Shown here: positions 1-11,700 of the stretch, one piece after another
Layout of the letters: each line of letters begins with the position of its first letter
How positions within the stretch are numbered: the stretch's first letter is position 1
Program-made: the position numbers and the translations under genes
The notes under the pieces: generated by a model
Database searches by the model: none
Told to the model about the DNA's origin: nothing
What the model saw: only the letters and a program-made list of their open reading frames with translations
Assembly (NCBI GenBank): GCA_965153455.1
Contig: OZ234499.1
Span: forward strand, 14,876,271 to 14,940,270
Direction: 5' to 3'
Source: Sphagnum compactum
Taxonomy: Eukaryota > Bryophyta > Sphagnopsida > Sphagnales
Length of the DNA: 64,000 nt

Positions 1-2590
1 ATTTTTAAGTATGAATTTTCTATGTTAAGTGATAGATTCTTTTTGTTCATATTTTTCACGTTTGTTTCAATTAATTCACATTTGTATGGCATCTTTTAAC
101 GCAGTTCATATGAAAGGTGCAGTGAAACTGAAGCAAATCAGAGTTCAAAGAAAAATGTTGTATAGTTTGGTGTGTATAGCCAGGCCCCCCTTGTAATGTT
201 AAGGTCTAGAGTCAGAACACTGGCAGTTAGCTTATCCCTTAAAACCTTGGCCCATACAGTTCTCACTTCTTTTAAGGGCATACAAAGTTTCATGTTCTTA
301 TTAACAAGGTGCTGTCTTGAGCTAAATATAGTTTCTCCCATATCATACAGTTTTAAACCCCAATAGTGTTGCCCAAACATCCCTATGGTTGTTGCATTCA
401 ATTACGAGACAAGCTCCACATGTCATAACCAGGATTTCTTAAGGAGCTTGTATTAAGCTTCTTCACATTAGGTGTACAATCTTAGGACCTACACACCCTA
501 AGAAGATTATATAGGTAAATCTCTTATGGTCCGTGTTTCACAATTGTCACAGGCTTTTGGCATATCATAATTGGCCCCAGTTAACCAGCACCCACAAATG
601 CACCATGGAGGATGGATAGTAAGTGGTCAGGAAACAGTTTTCCATTGGGTTTCAGTTCCCTAGCTAACCATGGTCGTAACTAGCCCAGTTGCTCTTTTTA
701 CTACCTAACTAACAACCACCAAGGGGGTTATTAGAAGGTAGTAAAAACAGCCCTTACCAATACATAAACCATCCACATACCTAGAATGCACTTATTTTCC
801 TACCAATCTATTATAATCTATACATATGTATATAGGACTTACTTCTTACATAATGGGTTACCAAGATGAAACCAGATATTAACTGAGTTTAGGTTCATCC
901 ACGATTGAGTCATAATGGGCATCCCATGAATGGTGTGCTGGTGGGTGCTGGTTCACTCTGTCCTATCATAAATGAGCTTGGCAATCCCTTCCCCACCTTA
1001 ACCCTTCCAGGGCACACACATTCTTTATTGCATATCAATATAATCATAGTCAAAAAGTAACATTTAGTGAAATCCGACTTGGTCCTAACACCCTGACAGC
1101 TACAATTTGTTATAATTTCTTTTGGAGTAAAAAGTTTCTAACATTCAGATGTATTCTAAGATTTTATGGTTGTCACATTTGCCAGAGTTGGACTATACAT
1201 GCAGACATGGACATGAAAAATGAATGAGATGCTAGTAATAGGTGGTAAAATAATTACCTGATTTAGAAGGTGTTTTGGCTGAATTTCCTATTATATGAAT
1301 GGAAGTGTTTTTTTTTGTAATTTTTCATCACCTTGCACCTTCCCATTGGATGCTAGAATGGAATAGTTCCTTTCTTTTGCCAATTTATTGCACAAATGGC
1401 CAAATATGTAGTTGAGAGAAAATATCTAGCCGACCCTCCATTCATGCCATCACTAGTGCCACGCCCATGTGGAGGAGATGGTCAACTACTACCAAATCTA
1501 CCATCAAATCTAGGTGTACTTGCCCAATGGCACAAGGGCCATTGCAAGGGGTTACCATTAGCAATTGCTCATCCTTAGGTTTCTGCTCCCTCTTTGCCTG
1601 GACCTTTGTTAATGTACTTCATTTTCATTGATACAATTATTATTCACCTGCCAATTGTGGACATTCAAATGCTCTTTGTTACTCAAATGTGCAACAACCA
1701 ACCATAGTGCTTGCACATCATACCTATTGCCAGCAACAAAGAATTTGAGGTTCTAACTTCTTACCTTTCACAAATTCCCCTTGCTCCAGCCTCACATCAT
1801 AGAATCCAAATCTTCCAATGGTTTTTGTTCTTTGTTGAGATCACAAACTAAGAGCTAGTACTTTGGTAGCCATTGTAAATTGTGATTCGTGATCACTCAT
1901 GTATGATCACGCACATTGCACACAAATCTTTGTTTGTTGGTTGTACATTCTATGAACCACTAAACTTAGTTGAAACTTGCATTTTGTAATCTTTCTTGTA
2001 AGCATTGAGCAACTTCAAATCATGTTACATTGTTATAAATGCCAAGTGCTAGGCTAGGTGATGCAATTCTACTACCAAAAACACAAATGTTTTGGTAAGT
2101 GTATTATTATTGTCAAAACTCTAGACTTCAAACATTGACTTTATGCTTGATCTATTAATAATTTTTTGCTCATTCCATTACTAACAATTTATTTTTCTTT
2201 GTTGATAAGAGTTGAAAATCTGAATTTGAAAGTTGATTTTTTTGGTTCTGTTGTTTTGATTACTTAGGTGTTAGAACTTGTGAATTGTCCATTTGAAATT
2301 TGGCTATTCGACGTGATCTTATGAGTTATCATTTGGAGTGTAGACTTTTTTTTTACATGCTCTTTGTCTTTTGAATTGTCATTACATAGAGTATGGACCT
2401 TATAATCAAATTTCCAATTCTAAGCATCTTCCTTACATTTAAATAAATTACAAATTATATTTTTTTCAATAAGTTGCACCTTATATGTTTTTGCATGTCA
2501 TTTGAAAAAAAAAGAAAAAAACTTCCCTTGGCAACTACTTAATTTAACATGCTTTCAAATAGTAAATCAAGCTAATGTTAAAAATGTTTA
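1..2590. other. Intergenic, no gene recognised
   Basis: Only short open frames occur here and none resembles a known protein. The composition is AT-rich with homopolymer runs. The one local structure noted is a hairpin: a 16-base arm at 691-706 pairs with 736-751 (about 15 of 16 bases) around a loop of about 29 bases. I cannot assign a role to the rest. Confidence 0.5.
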
Positions 2591-2596
2591 GTGTGC

Positions 2597-3111
2597 TTAT
2601 ATAACAACATTCTTAAATATATTATGAGAACATTTGGATAAATATGAAATGAATTTAATTAGTATTAATTTTTTTTTAAAAGACCCAAAAGCATTTTTGA
2701 AATAATGTAACAATTTTTTTTCACTACTTAATAAACTTCTAAAATAACTTGAAATTATTTGAATAAACCATATTTCTAAAAGATATTTTAAATATGCATT
2801 TACATAACAATATAATGCAACATTTTTTTGGGTCATAAGAATTTAATGTCAATTTGGAAATCATGATTTTAAGAATATTTCCTTGGATAGTCAATCCAAT
2901 TTTGCCACATCATTTTGATTAGCTCACTCATTATTTTTAAACAAAACAGTAAAAAGGTGTGTGTGGAGGAGGAAAGCACATTATGACGGCCCCTTTCATG
3001 TAATGTATTTGTTTTCTTGGGTGGCAATATGTTTTTAGCATGAACCACATCAAAACAAAAAAGGAGTTTCGCTTTGTTTTTGCATAATATGTTAAAACAC
3101 AACCCAAGCAA
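2597..3111. repeat. Diverged dispersed AT-rich repeat, copy 1
   Basis: Sequence around 2600-2860 resembles 31990-32230 in the order of its AT-rich blocks. Both contain a run reading like AATATATTATGA followed by a TTACTTAATGGACT-like block. It appears to be an old dispersed repeat. The minus-strand open frames across it are not convincing genes. Confidence 0.3.
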
Positions 3112-3134
3112 AATAATAATAATAATAATAATAA
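3112..3134. repeat. (AAT)n microsatellite
   Basis: About eight tandem AAT units. Confidence 0.9.
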
Positions 3135-3289
3135 CTAATTTATATTATGGTGGGTTGATTGTTAGATTATATTTTTATGAAAAAAAATACATGTAATTGT
3201 GTACTAAAAAATGAAAAAAAAACTTAAAGGCAATTCAAATGATTTTTAATTTTATGATATTTATAATTATTCACTACTAAAATTCCAGG

Positions 3290-3545
3290 TTTTTCAAACT
3301 ATTCAAGTTGACTGGATGGTCATGTTTGACCACACAATGTGTACATTTTGACTAAAGGCCAAGCCCTTGAAAGACATGGGTATTTTTTAACCATTCAATT
3401 TGACTAAGATAACTAATTTGACCATATGTCAAATAAACCATCTAGTCAACTTAGACCAAAAAAAGACCCCCCTAGTTAAAAAAACAGTTGTTTTGATCAA
3501 TAGGGCTAATAACAAAAGGGTCATACAAGTACCATTGGTCAAAAA
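3290..3545. repeat. Stretch dense in TTGAC/GTCAA motifs
   Basis: At least eight TTGAC or GTCAA pentamers lie within about 255 bases. These are W-box cores when they occur in promoters. No gene is seen beside them, so a decayed repeat that carries this word is as likely as a regulatory site. Confidence 0.35.
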
Positions 3546-3879
3546 AACTTTTATTGTAATAAAAAAAAACCCACCTATACTTCCATATGATAGGTAGGTA
3601 TCATAGCTCTTTTAGTTGTGAATGTTCATGATTTAGTAATGGCATGAAATGGTATTTCTTGCCGTTTGAAGAAATTATTCTAATTGCTACAAGAAGTGGA
3701 AAAATGAAAGTAAATTAATTATTCACCAAGGATGAAAGCTAAATGTACTATTAATTAAGTTATTTTCATTGAAAATATTGTGCAGTAACTTAAGGAAAAT
3801 AAAATACTTTAATTTAAGGAAAATAAATCAGTTTACTTGAAATTTACAAAAAAAAAGTTACTATAATTTCTATTTTCCT

Positions 3880-4450
3880 CTCAACTATAGAAATTAACCA
3901 ATTATAAAATTCTGGAACAAAACCTTTATAAATTATAATAATTAAGTTGCAAAATTTTGGAGGAATTGAATAACTCAAATTTGTAATAGTTGAATTACTG
4001 AAAATAGCAGTAATTAACTTCTTCAAAACTCCAGTAATTAGATTACTGAAAATTACAATCATTAAATTACTGCAAACTAAAATAACTAAAATGCTGGGAA
4101 ATATGATCATTAAATTCCCGAAATAAATATTAATTAGGTTACCTGAAAAATGAAACAATTAATTCAATGAAGTTTATGGTAACTAAACTACTGGAAATGA
4201 TAATCATTAAATTACTAAAATTTACAATAACTAGACTATTGGAAATTAACATGGTTAAATTTGTAAAACTTAAATACTGAAATTTATTGTAATTAAATTA
4301 ATGAAAATAAAAATAGTTAAACTACTGTAAATTTCTGAAATTAGATTACTGAAAATCTACTGTAATTAAATTACTGCAAATTACAGTAGTTGAGTTTATA
4401 GTAATTAAATTGTTAAAAGTAACAATAATGAAATTACTGTAGTTGACGAC
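3880..4450. repeat. Degenerate AT-rich tandem array (ATTACTG-type unit)
   Basis: A unit of roughly 27-31 bases, close to TAATTAAATTACTGAAAATT, is reiterated about 18-20 times with many substitutions and small indels. The words AAATTACTG and TAATTA recur throughout. The array stops just before the Harbinger transposase relic and may be a subterminal or flanking part of that element. Confidence 0.7.
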
Positions 4451-4815
4451 ACACAATATAAATAATAAATTATAACTACTTATGGAAATCTATCCCAAAA
4501 ATTAAGGTATTAGGTGAAACCATAAACTACAACTTGATTTTCAAGATTCTTATTCATAGGATATGTAAATGATTAATGGGTGGAAAATTTCAAGATGTTG
4601 AAATCCACCTTCTTCCAAATTGTTGAGAAACTGAGGCCAATTATCATGAAGGTAAATACAAAATATTGAAAAGCCATACTTGTTGAAATCCATGTCTCTT
4701 GTGTTATTTATAAGCTTGCACATGGTTGTATTCATTTCATATGTAGTGTTTTGTTCACAATTGAAAAGTCCAATGACTGTAGCCTAATTTTCCATGAATT
4801 TGTTGATGTAGTGAA

Positions 4816-5614
4816 TTTGCTTTTAGGAGGTTGATTTCTTGGCAAAAGGGACTTCAAATATAGAAAGTCATGAAGAACTTCAAACAATGGTGTGGTTTAC
4901 TTAACATGTAAGGTGCTATTGATGGCACCCATGTGTTGATTTCTAAACCTTTTATCCCGTACCAAAAGGACTATTACTATCATAAGTTTGGGGGCTATTT
5001 CATGGTTGCCCAAGCTATGGTGGATTCCAATTAGAGATTCATTAACATTTTCATTGTTTTGCCATGAAGTGTCAATGGTTCACAAGTCATAAGAAGGTTA
5101 AGATTGTATTGATAAACTGAATACCATCATGTTTTGTTTGGATCCAAGTAAAAGATATGGAGATGAAATTCCACCTTACTTGTTTAGGGACAAAAGGTAT
5201 TCACTCATCAATTGGATCATGACATTGTATAAAGAAAATGGCCACCACACTATTTTGGAACTATTCTATAATAGAAAACACAAGCAGGGCCATTTTGTTG
5301 TAAAAAATGCTTTTGACATTAAATTTTTTTTTTTAAAAAGCTTCTTTGCAAATTAGAACTAAGTGTTTGTTTTTTTACTTGATGCTTTTACTTGTTGATG
5401 TTTGTTGCATAACTTGTTCATGATTGAGGATGAGGTGGGTGTAGATTGTTTCCTTCACATAATTGGGCTTGAGGCAAGTACCTCTTACGAAAATTAGACA
5501 ACAATTAACTACAATATTCCAAAATATTAAATTCATCAAGTTGAAAGGGAAGAGAGATTTGGAGAAAATTTACAGAAAAAATTAATGCATTATCTTGGTA
5601 GACAAAGGAGTTGA
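4816..5614 (+). pseudogene. PIF/Harbinger transposase relic (HARBI1-like, DDE_4)
   Basis: Translation gives the C-terminal half of a plant Harbinger DDE nuclease, broken by several stops and at least two frameshifts. Recognisable blocks in order: FKQWCGLLNM; the catalytic block GAIDGTHV followed by ISKPF; DYYYHKFGGYFMVAQAMVD; LPxSVNGSQVIRRLRLY; then, in another frame and open at 5129-5353, YLFRDKRYSLINWIM and ELFYNRKHKQGHFVVKNAF. A degraded VCCITC block follows, and the tail reads YLGRQRS. The first catalytic Asp in AIDGTH and the Asp of FRDK survive. In the family this enzyme cuts and pastes the element with a Myb-like partner protein; a partner relic lies 0.8 kb downstream on the opposite strand. 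The transposase itself cannot be functional. The family call is firm; the exact ends are approximate. Confidence 0.85.
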
Positions 5615-5619
5615 CCATG

Positions 5620-6440
5620 TAAAATCCTAATTTTCAACTTGGTATCATTTGGAAAATTTTCTTGCACCAATTATCTGTCTTTTCAATTTTTCCGTTTCTA
5701 TTCATTTGCAATAACTTATTCATTTCAAAAAATGTTCATTAATGTTTGGCAAATATAATATCAGCACATGAAATGAGGTAAGATCCTATATTGTATTCAT
5801 TGGTCCTTCAGAAAAATCCTTGAAAATCTACACATGAATTCAAATAAGATCCTATTATCATCCTTCCAAAAATCCATGCACTTTATTTGTCTTTTCAAAT
5901 TTGCTTTTAATCATTTATTATTTCTCCATTCACTATTTTTCATTATGATCTTCAGTTGTAGCTTACGTTTTTTGCTAACATTATCATTGTTGTTTGTAAC
6001 CCAACAAAGGTCATGTTCATCACATATGTCATATTTGTAAGAGTCTACACCATGTCCACTTGATTTTGGCTAAAATTTTTGTTTCATTCTTCGAGGTATT
6101 CCAACCACTTCTCTTTTACCACCAAAGTCTGAGCATGTATGCACTCCATGGAATCTATGAGTTCTTTGCTTCCTCTTTCCATAACTTAAGCCTTGGCCTT
6201 GTGTGTTGAAGAATATTCCTTTTAACCCTTGTATTTCATGCTAATTGCAATAGAATTGTTAAATTTTTTTTGTTGCAACATGTTTTGTTGACAAAATGTG
6301 AGGTTGTATGTTACTTGGGATTTGTAGAAGGACATTATTTTTTAGGAGGACAATGTTCTTTGTCACATTCTTTGGGTTGCTAGTTGGGGATTATGATGTC
6401 AAGGGAGTTTTTGTGAAACTCACATGACAAGCTACAATAG
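5620..6440. other. Spacer between the two Harbinger genes
   Basis: AT-rich sequence between the transposase and Myb-like relics. No further coding block was recognised. It is presumably interior element sequence between two tail-to-tail genes. Confidence 0.4.
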
Positions 6441-6447
6441 GTGTGGT

Positions 6448-6978
6448 CTAGGGTTGTTCATACAACCAGATCTCATTAATACTAGTGGTGTAAATTTTGT
6501 CTATTTGCAAATTGTAACAACTTGCTCCAAATTTTGTAATTGCAAAATTCTCATTGATCTTAATGGCTTCATATGATGTGTGGCCAATAGGCTTGTAATT
6601 GTCGTCTTTCACATCCATCATGTTTCTTGTGTGGTGGTTGAAAGATTGGTTTGTTGCCTTGAAATTCATGAATCATGTCATATAGCCCATGTTTGAAATT
6701 TCAAAAAGAATGTATAATCTTTTCTTTCTTGAATGCCCATGATCCAATAATCTTGATTATTTCTCGTGCATGCCATGAAGTCATATATCTATGAAATCAT
6801 TGATTATGGAACACCATTTATTTTGTACACTAGACCATTCTTGAGGTGCTTTGAACAACATACCTACTTTCACAACAGATTTTGAAATGTTTTTTTACTT
6901 GTTCATTGTGGTTTCAAACTAGTCCCAACCATCCACTTGTTCTATGCTTGTGAGGTGTTCGTCTCTCTTGGTTGTGAA
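6448..6978 (-). pseudogene. Harbinger Myb/SANT-like partner relic
   Basis: Reading the minus strand from 6978 downward gives pieces of the second protein of plant PIF/Harbinger elements, a trihelix/Myb-like DNA-binding cofactor. Visible blocks: TSIEQVDGWD, then KNISKSVVKVG, QNKWCSIINDFIDI, a segment ACTRNNQDYWIMGIQERKDY after a frame change, and HHTRNMMDVKDDNYKPIGHTS followed by YEA at the C-terminal side (open frame 6448-6669). Stops and frame changes make it non-functional. Its orientation is opposite to the transposase relic at 4816-5614, giving a tail-to-tail pair. Identification rests on the NQDYW...QERKDY and HTRNMMD...DDNYKP patterns and is fairly sure at family level. Confidence 0.65.
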
Positions 6979-7029
6979 GCTAAAATCTCACCATTCTTTC
7001 AATTAAGTTGGTCGGACTTTCTAACCTGC

Positions 7030-7480
7030 ACCTCTACACTTGGTTCAACATTTTGGATGGCAGTCAAAATTTTGGATGGGCGCAGGAGCTGAATGAGCCG
7101 CAAACAGGTAAGGAACAATAGAGAAGTAGTGAACATTTGCAGGGAACATGTAATGAAAAAGTTCACCTAAGGAAGGTTGAAAGAAATTACAAACATTGAG
7201 TTAAAGGACCCTTAATGGAGGTGCATTGAAACTCTGACATTTTAACTCAATATGTATCATTTTTGAAGATTTAGTGGTATCCTACCACCAGCTTACCACT
7301 AGCTTACTACCAAGTTACCACCTAGTGCTGCATCAGCTCCCATCAAGGATTTGTTGTTATGTAGCACTGTAGGTATGAATTGGTGACCAAACGGCTATTC
7401 CAGAAACTTAACTGTTGTTAACACCAAGTGTGAAGGGTGATTTAGAACGTCTCCATTCATAGCAATAACAACTTCTGTAC
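7030..7480. other. Intergenic, no gene recognised
   Basis: Nothing firm. A short run of CTACCA/TTACCA-type words occurs around 7270-7325. Confidence 0.4.
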
Positions 7481-7489
7481 CTACAATTT

Positions 7490-7765
7490 CATCCATTTCG
7501 AGTGAAGTACAAGCTTCAACACATGTCTGTCGAATAATTCTTTAATTTTGAAATTTTCATTTCCACAAAGAGAATATTCCTGAAGATTCTAAATTTTCCT
7601 TCCCAAATTTTTGTTGTTTGAAGAATTTTATTATTGAAAATCTCAACAATTCTGAAAATAACATAATTATTGTCAAAGCTGCCAAGCTAATAGGGTACCT
7701 TAAGCTACGGTCAGATTGGACATAATTAAAAATTGAGATGTTGAAAATTTTCAGAAATTCCAAGG
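7490..7765. repeat. Dispersed repeat related to the 50.4-51.7 kb inverted-repeat element
   Basis: The words CACATGT, TGTCGAATAATT, TTAATTTTGA and the later CAATTCTGAAAATAACATAATTAT occur in the same order as in 50.5-50.6 and 51.07-51.26 kb. This looks like a solitary degraded copy of that family. Confidence 0.4.
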
Positions 7766-7780
7766 CAAAATGTTGAATGG

Positions 7781-7789
7781 TTAGGGTTT
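7781..7789 (-). promoter_or_regulatory. Telo-box-like motif
   Basis: TTAGGGTTT, the complement of AAACCCTAA. This word is common in plant promoters and 5' leaders of housekeeping genes. Here it lies about 1 kb upstream of the LpxA start codon. Confidence 0.4.
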
Positions 7790-8763
7790 GGGGATTTTGT
7801 AGGTGGGTTTGGGAGGTCTAGATTTGCTGTGTCCTGTCTCTTCTGTGGTCGGAATTGCTAGCAGCACCAAAAAAGCTTGATTTTGGCATCCGGAGGCTTT
7901 CATGGGCATCAAGAGGAGGAGGAGGAGTTGTGGCAATGTGGGGATTGAGTGAAGTGGGTCGTGCATTTTTTTGTTGTATTCCCGAAGAGAATGCTGCATG
8001 CTTAAGCTAGTATGCAGTGGCTGAAGCTTGCAGCAAACAGGAGGCTTCGGCCAATTACACAGAAGGTATACAATCCGCTGTGATCCTCTATTTACTGTGA
8101 CATGTGAGGGCTTTTTCATGTCCTGGTTTTGGTGGGATTTTGAAAAGATCAAGTTTTCCTGCGGTGGGTTTGGAGTTAGTTTTCGTAAAATTGAGGGTTC
8201 GAGAGTTGGAAGGGTTTAGGGTTTAGTTAGCTTGAAGCAGGTGCATTTGTGCCTAGAGGATAGCAGCGGCAGCAGGAGCAACAGAAAGAGAAGAAAAAGA
8301 GTAAAACTGACGTCCATTTGTCTCAGGCAGTTGCAACTCGATCGAGTTTCAACGTCGGTTTGCCCTGCTGCTGCTAGCTCTCTGGGGGGTGTACAGAAGA
8401 TGCGGTATACCATTGGCGGGTAGGATGTGGATTGCTTCTTGCCAGGATTTTTTTCTTTTGGGTTTGATTTTGCTTTTCATCTTATTGAGTTTGGAAGTGA
8501 AGAGCACAAGCAGGCAGTTACAGGACGTTTGAAAATTCTCTTTGTAGGTGGATTCACTTTTAGGGTTGGGAAAGCTTTCATCAGTTTTACCATTTAGTGG
8601 GAATGCCCACGGCGCAAGCCATGACATCGCTCTTCTGCCTACCAATCTGAGTTGCAGGAGGAGGAGGGTGGACTGCGGTGATCCTGCAAACTCACCAGAA
8701 ATAGAAGTTCAGGAAGTGGAAAGCTCTTGGTGAGGAGGAGGGACTGTTGGTGATTTCAGTGCA
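7790..8763 (+). promoter_or_regulatory. Probable promoter and 5' leader of LpxA
   Basis: Base composition becomes clearly less AT-rich here than in the flanking repeats and stays so through the gene. It contains a telo-box doublet (8211-8226), purine-rich GCAGCGGCAGCAGGAGCA-type sequence near 8262, and several open frames on both strands that match no known protein. I read it as promoter plus untranslated leader, possibly with a leader intron. The transcription start cannot be placed from sequence alone. Confidence 0.45.
8211..8226 (+). promoter_or_regulatory. Telo-box doublet
   Basis: AGGGTTTAGGGTTTAG, two overlapping plant telomere-type repeats, about 540 bases upstream of the LpxA ATG. 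Interstitial telo-boxes near transcription starts are typical of constitutively expressed plant genes. Placement in promoter or leader is inferred. Confidence 0.5.
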
Positions 8764-11700
8764 ATGGCAACAGTGTTGTTAGCTGTAAGTCTGAGTCCAG
8801 CAATGGTGGTGTGCACATCAAGGATGCCACATCATTCACTTGTACAACACTCACAGTCATTCTGCCCTGTGACTAATCTGGTAAGGGGTCCTGGTAAGGC
8901 TACCATGTAATGATTTTACAGACATCAGAATGCTGAACACACCTTGAAAGGGAGGCAGTAGCACTGAGTATGAACTCAGAGGCATGAAGAGAGACCTAAC
9001 AATGGCCATGTCTACAGAAACTTTGATGTCCTTTCTCTTCTTTCAACTCTTTGGACATCTTCAGTTTGTGATCTTGTTGACTCTTTTCTTTAGGGTTGGG
9101 TTTACTCTTTTTCATGCTCGTTGATTGTTTCTTGTTGTGTAGTCAGATTTGAAGTACCCATAACCTTATTATTGGGTGATTGCTAATTCTTTTCAGGCTG
9201 ACTAAAATGTAAGTATTGAGAAATCCTCATTCCATATGAAGATATTCTTCTTTAGACTGTGCATCCTATTTTTATGTGAATTATGTGTTCACTTGCCTTC
9301 TGTGTTATTTCTATGTGCTGCAGGGAGTGCATGTATCACAAACATTATGCTGGAGAAGCTTCTTCATGAAGAAATATGGAGACTGCAAGGGCATGATAGT
9401 AAGGGCTGTTGCTGGTGAGAGCAGCATTACATTCATGACATTCTCACCATGCAGCTTTGGGGTTGTAGCAAACTGGGAATGCTTTACGTGGTGATTTGAG
9501 TCTTGTTGGCTATGTTGTGGTAGACTCAGATTTCACTGAAAAGAGGGATGTGGAGCAGACAAAGTCACTTTCACCAGAATCAGCACATGAGCAAGCAGAC
9601 TGTGCAATGGGTACTGCTGCATTGGCAACTGTACTGCCTGGTTTCAAGTTCATACATGCCACAGCTGTTGTGCATCCTGATGCTGTACTTGGCAAGGTAA
9701 TCCAGTCCACACTGTCTGTTGGCATATTCTGTGTTGGCCTGTAGTAGGTTATAACTTGTTGCTGGAGTTTCCACTTCTCTGATGAAGTTCTCAAATGCTA
9801 TGTGGAAATTAAACTCCTCTAGAAAGCTGTTTAGGACAATATGGCAATTTGTCTTGCCTCACAACTCATGGGGGATGCAATTGCTAGAGATCTTATGATG
9901 ATCATACAGAGATCCATTTGTCAAGGCTTTTGTTCAGTGATGTTATTTTGGGCTGTGGCATCCATGTAGGGTGTGGTCATAAGTGCATTCTGTACAGTTG
10001 GCCCTGCTGTCACACTAGGAATTGGCTGCAAGCTGCATGCAGGCAGCCATGTTTGTGGAAACACTAATATTCGGGATTACTGCGAGGTGCTGAAGTGAGT
10101 GTTCTTGGAGACCCTGTGTTTCTGATTTGTATTCTGATGAAAGTCTTGACCATTAGTTCTTCTTTGCTTTCATTGCGTTCTTGTCATTTATGTTGATCAG
10201 GGAAACATGAGCTTGCTTGCTTACATGGGGTCTGGTTAATATTGTTAGACAGCGGTGCAGTGGTTGGCTCAGATATTCCAGGGCAAATTGTTATTGGTCA
10301 TAACAACACCAGTGGCTATAATGCAGTGGTTGGCAGCAAGTGTCAGGACACGAAGTACAAGGTGTTGATTCTCTTTCTAACCCTGCACAAACATCATTTG
10401 AGATGCAATGCTGCTCAGTTGACAGTTCTTTTAGTTTGCAATTCATTTCTGTCTGTTGGCTGCAGTGCCCAAGCATAGTGTTGTACATGAAATGTTCATC
10501 TAATTGGGTTAAGTCTGAGTGCTGCATTATAATTGGATGTTTGTTATGCAGGAGGGTGATGAGTGTTCACTTTACATTGGTGACAACAATGACATTCGAG
10601 AGCATGTCAGCATTCATCGATCTTCAAAACCAAAATGATGATACTGTAAGGCACTACAAATCAATCCAAATCTGGTCCACTTTTGGGGCCTTGATTTTTA
10701 TATGGTCATTTGCTCTTATTATAGTGGATTCCAGCAAATATGGAGGAGCTCTGTGGTTGCAGGTAATAGGTGACAATAATTTGATCATGGGATCATGCCA
10801 CATAGCTCATGATTGCAAGCTAGGGAATCACAACATTCTTGCTAATGCCACACTGTTGGGAGGTCTTGTCATACTGAAGGTTTGTCACATTGAGACCTTG
10901 ACCAACAGTCTGTGACTGCAACATTCTATTTGTGAGGACATGAAGGGAGTAACAGTGAGAAGTTGTATTTGACAGGGCCAGATAGAAGTAATTGATGAAT
11001 GTGAATCTGCTTTATTTGTTGTCAGCTAACAGATTGAGGCTCATTGGAGTCTGCTGGACCAGGACTATGTGCATACAGGTGGGGCAGTGGCAGTTCATCA
11101 GTTTTGTCATGTTGACTCATACTCCTTTCTTGCTGGTGGCTCCATGGTGAGTCTGATTGCTTCACCTCTCATCGTACTTTTGCATGATCTGCCTGTTCCT
11201 TCTCCTATAACTTACAGGCTGCACAATGGACAAGGGCAGATACTGATTAGAGCAGCCAATGAAGAGTAGCAGCTGCTTGCTAACTTGTGGTGACTGCAAT
11301 GTTGATTTGGACCCTGGCAAGCATTTTTTTCCCTTTGAAATTGACTATGATAGGAGCTTTGTAATCTATCATCCTTTGTAGCTGCAGCGAGTTCTTTGTA
11401 GCTCAGATGGTAAGCTTAATTAGTCTTTTGAAGAGAAAAGGTTCCCTCCTTGAAGTTTCTATCAAATCAAACCAGATGTTTGCTTAACAAACTTTGTTCC
11501 CAAATTGTCATGGTTGAGTTTTCCCATTACTGCTGGTCATGTGACAAATATTGGTTAGTTTTTGACGTTGACCTCCACCCTTTGCCAGGAGCTGATGAAT
11601 TCAGTTGGGATGTTATGGTAGCCAGTCACTATCATACATGTTGCATTAGAGGTCACTGAACATGTGGAACTGTGACTCTGTTATTCAAACCACCCCTTGG

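Noticed and set aside
7781-8152. 123-codon minus-strand open frame upstream of LpxA
   Set aside because: No domain, low-complexity leucine run, and it overlaps the likely promoter and leader of the + strand gene. Treated as chance.
9236-9494. Two overlapping open frames just before LpxA exon 2
   Set aside because: They fall in the proposed first intron, end in stops before the conserved region, and resemble nothing known.
10340-10915. 191-codon + strand open frame
   Set aside because: It runs through LpxA introns and reads exon 5 in the wrong frame for most of its length. Only its exon 6 part is real coding sequence, so it is not a separate gene.
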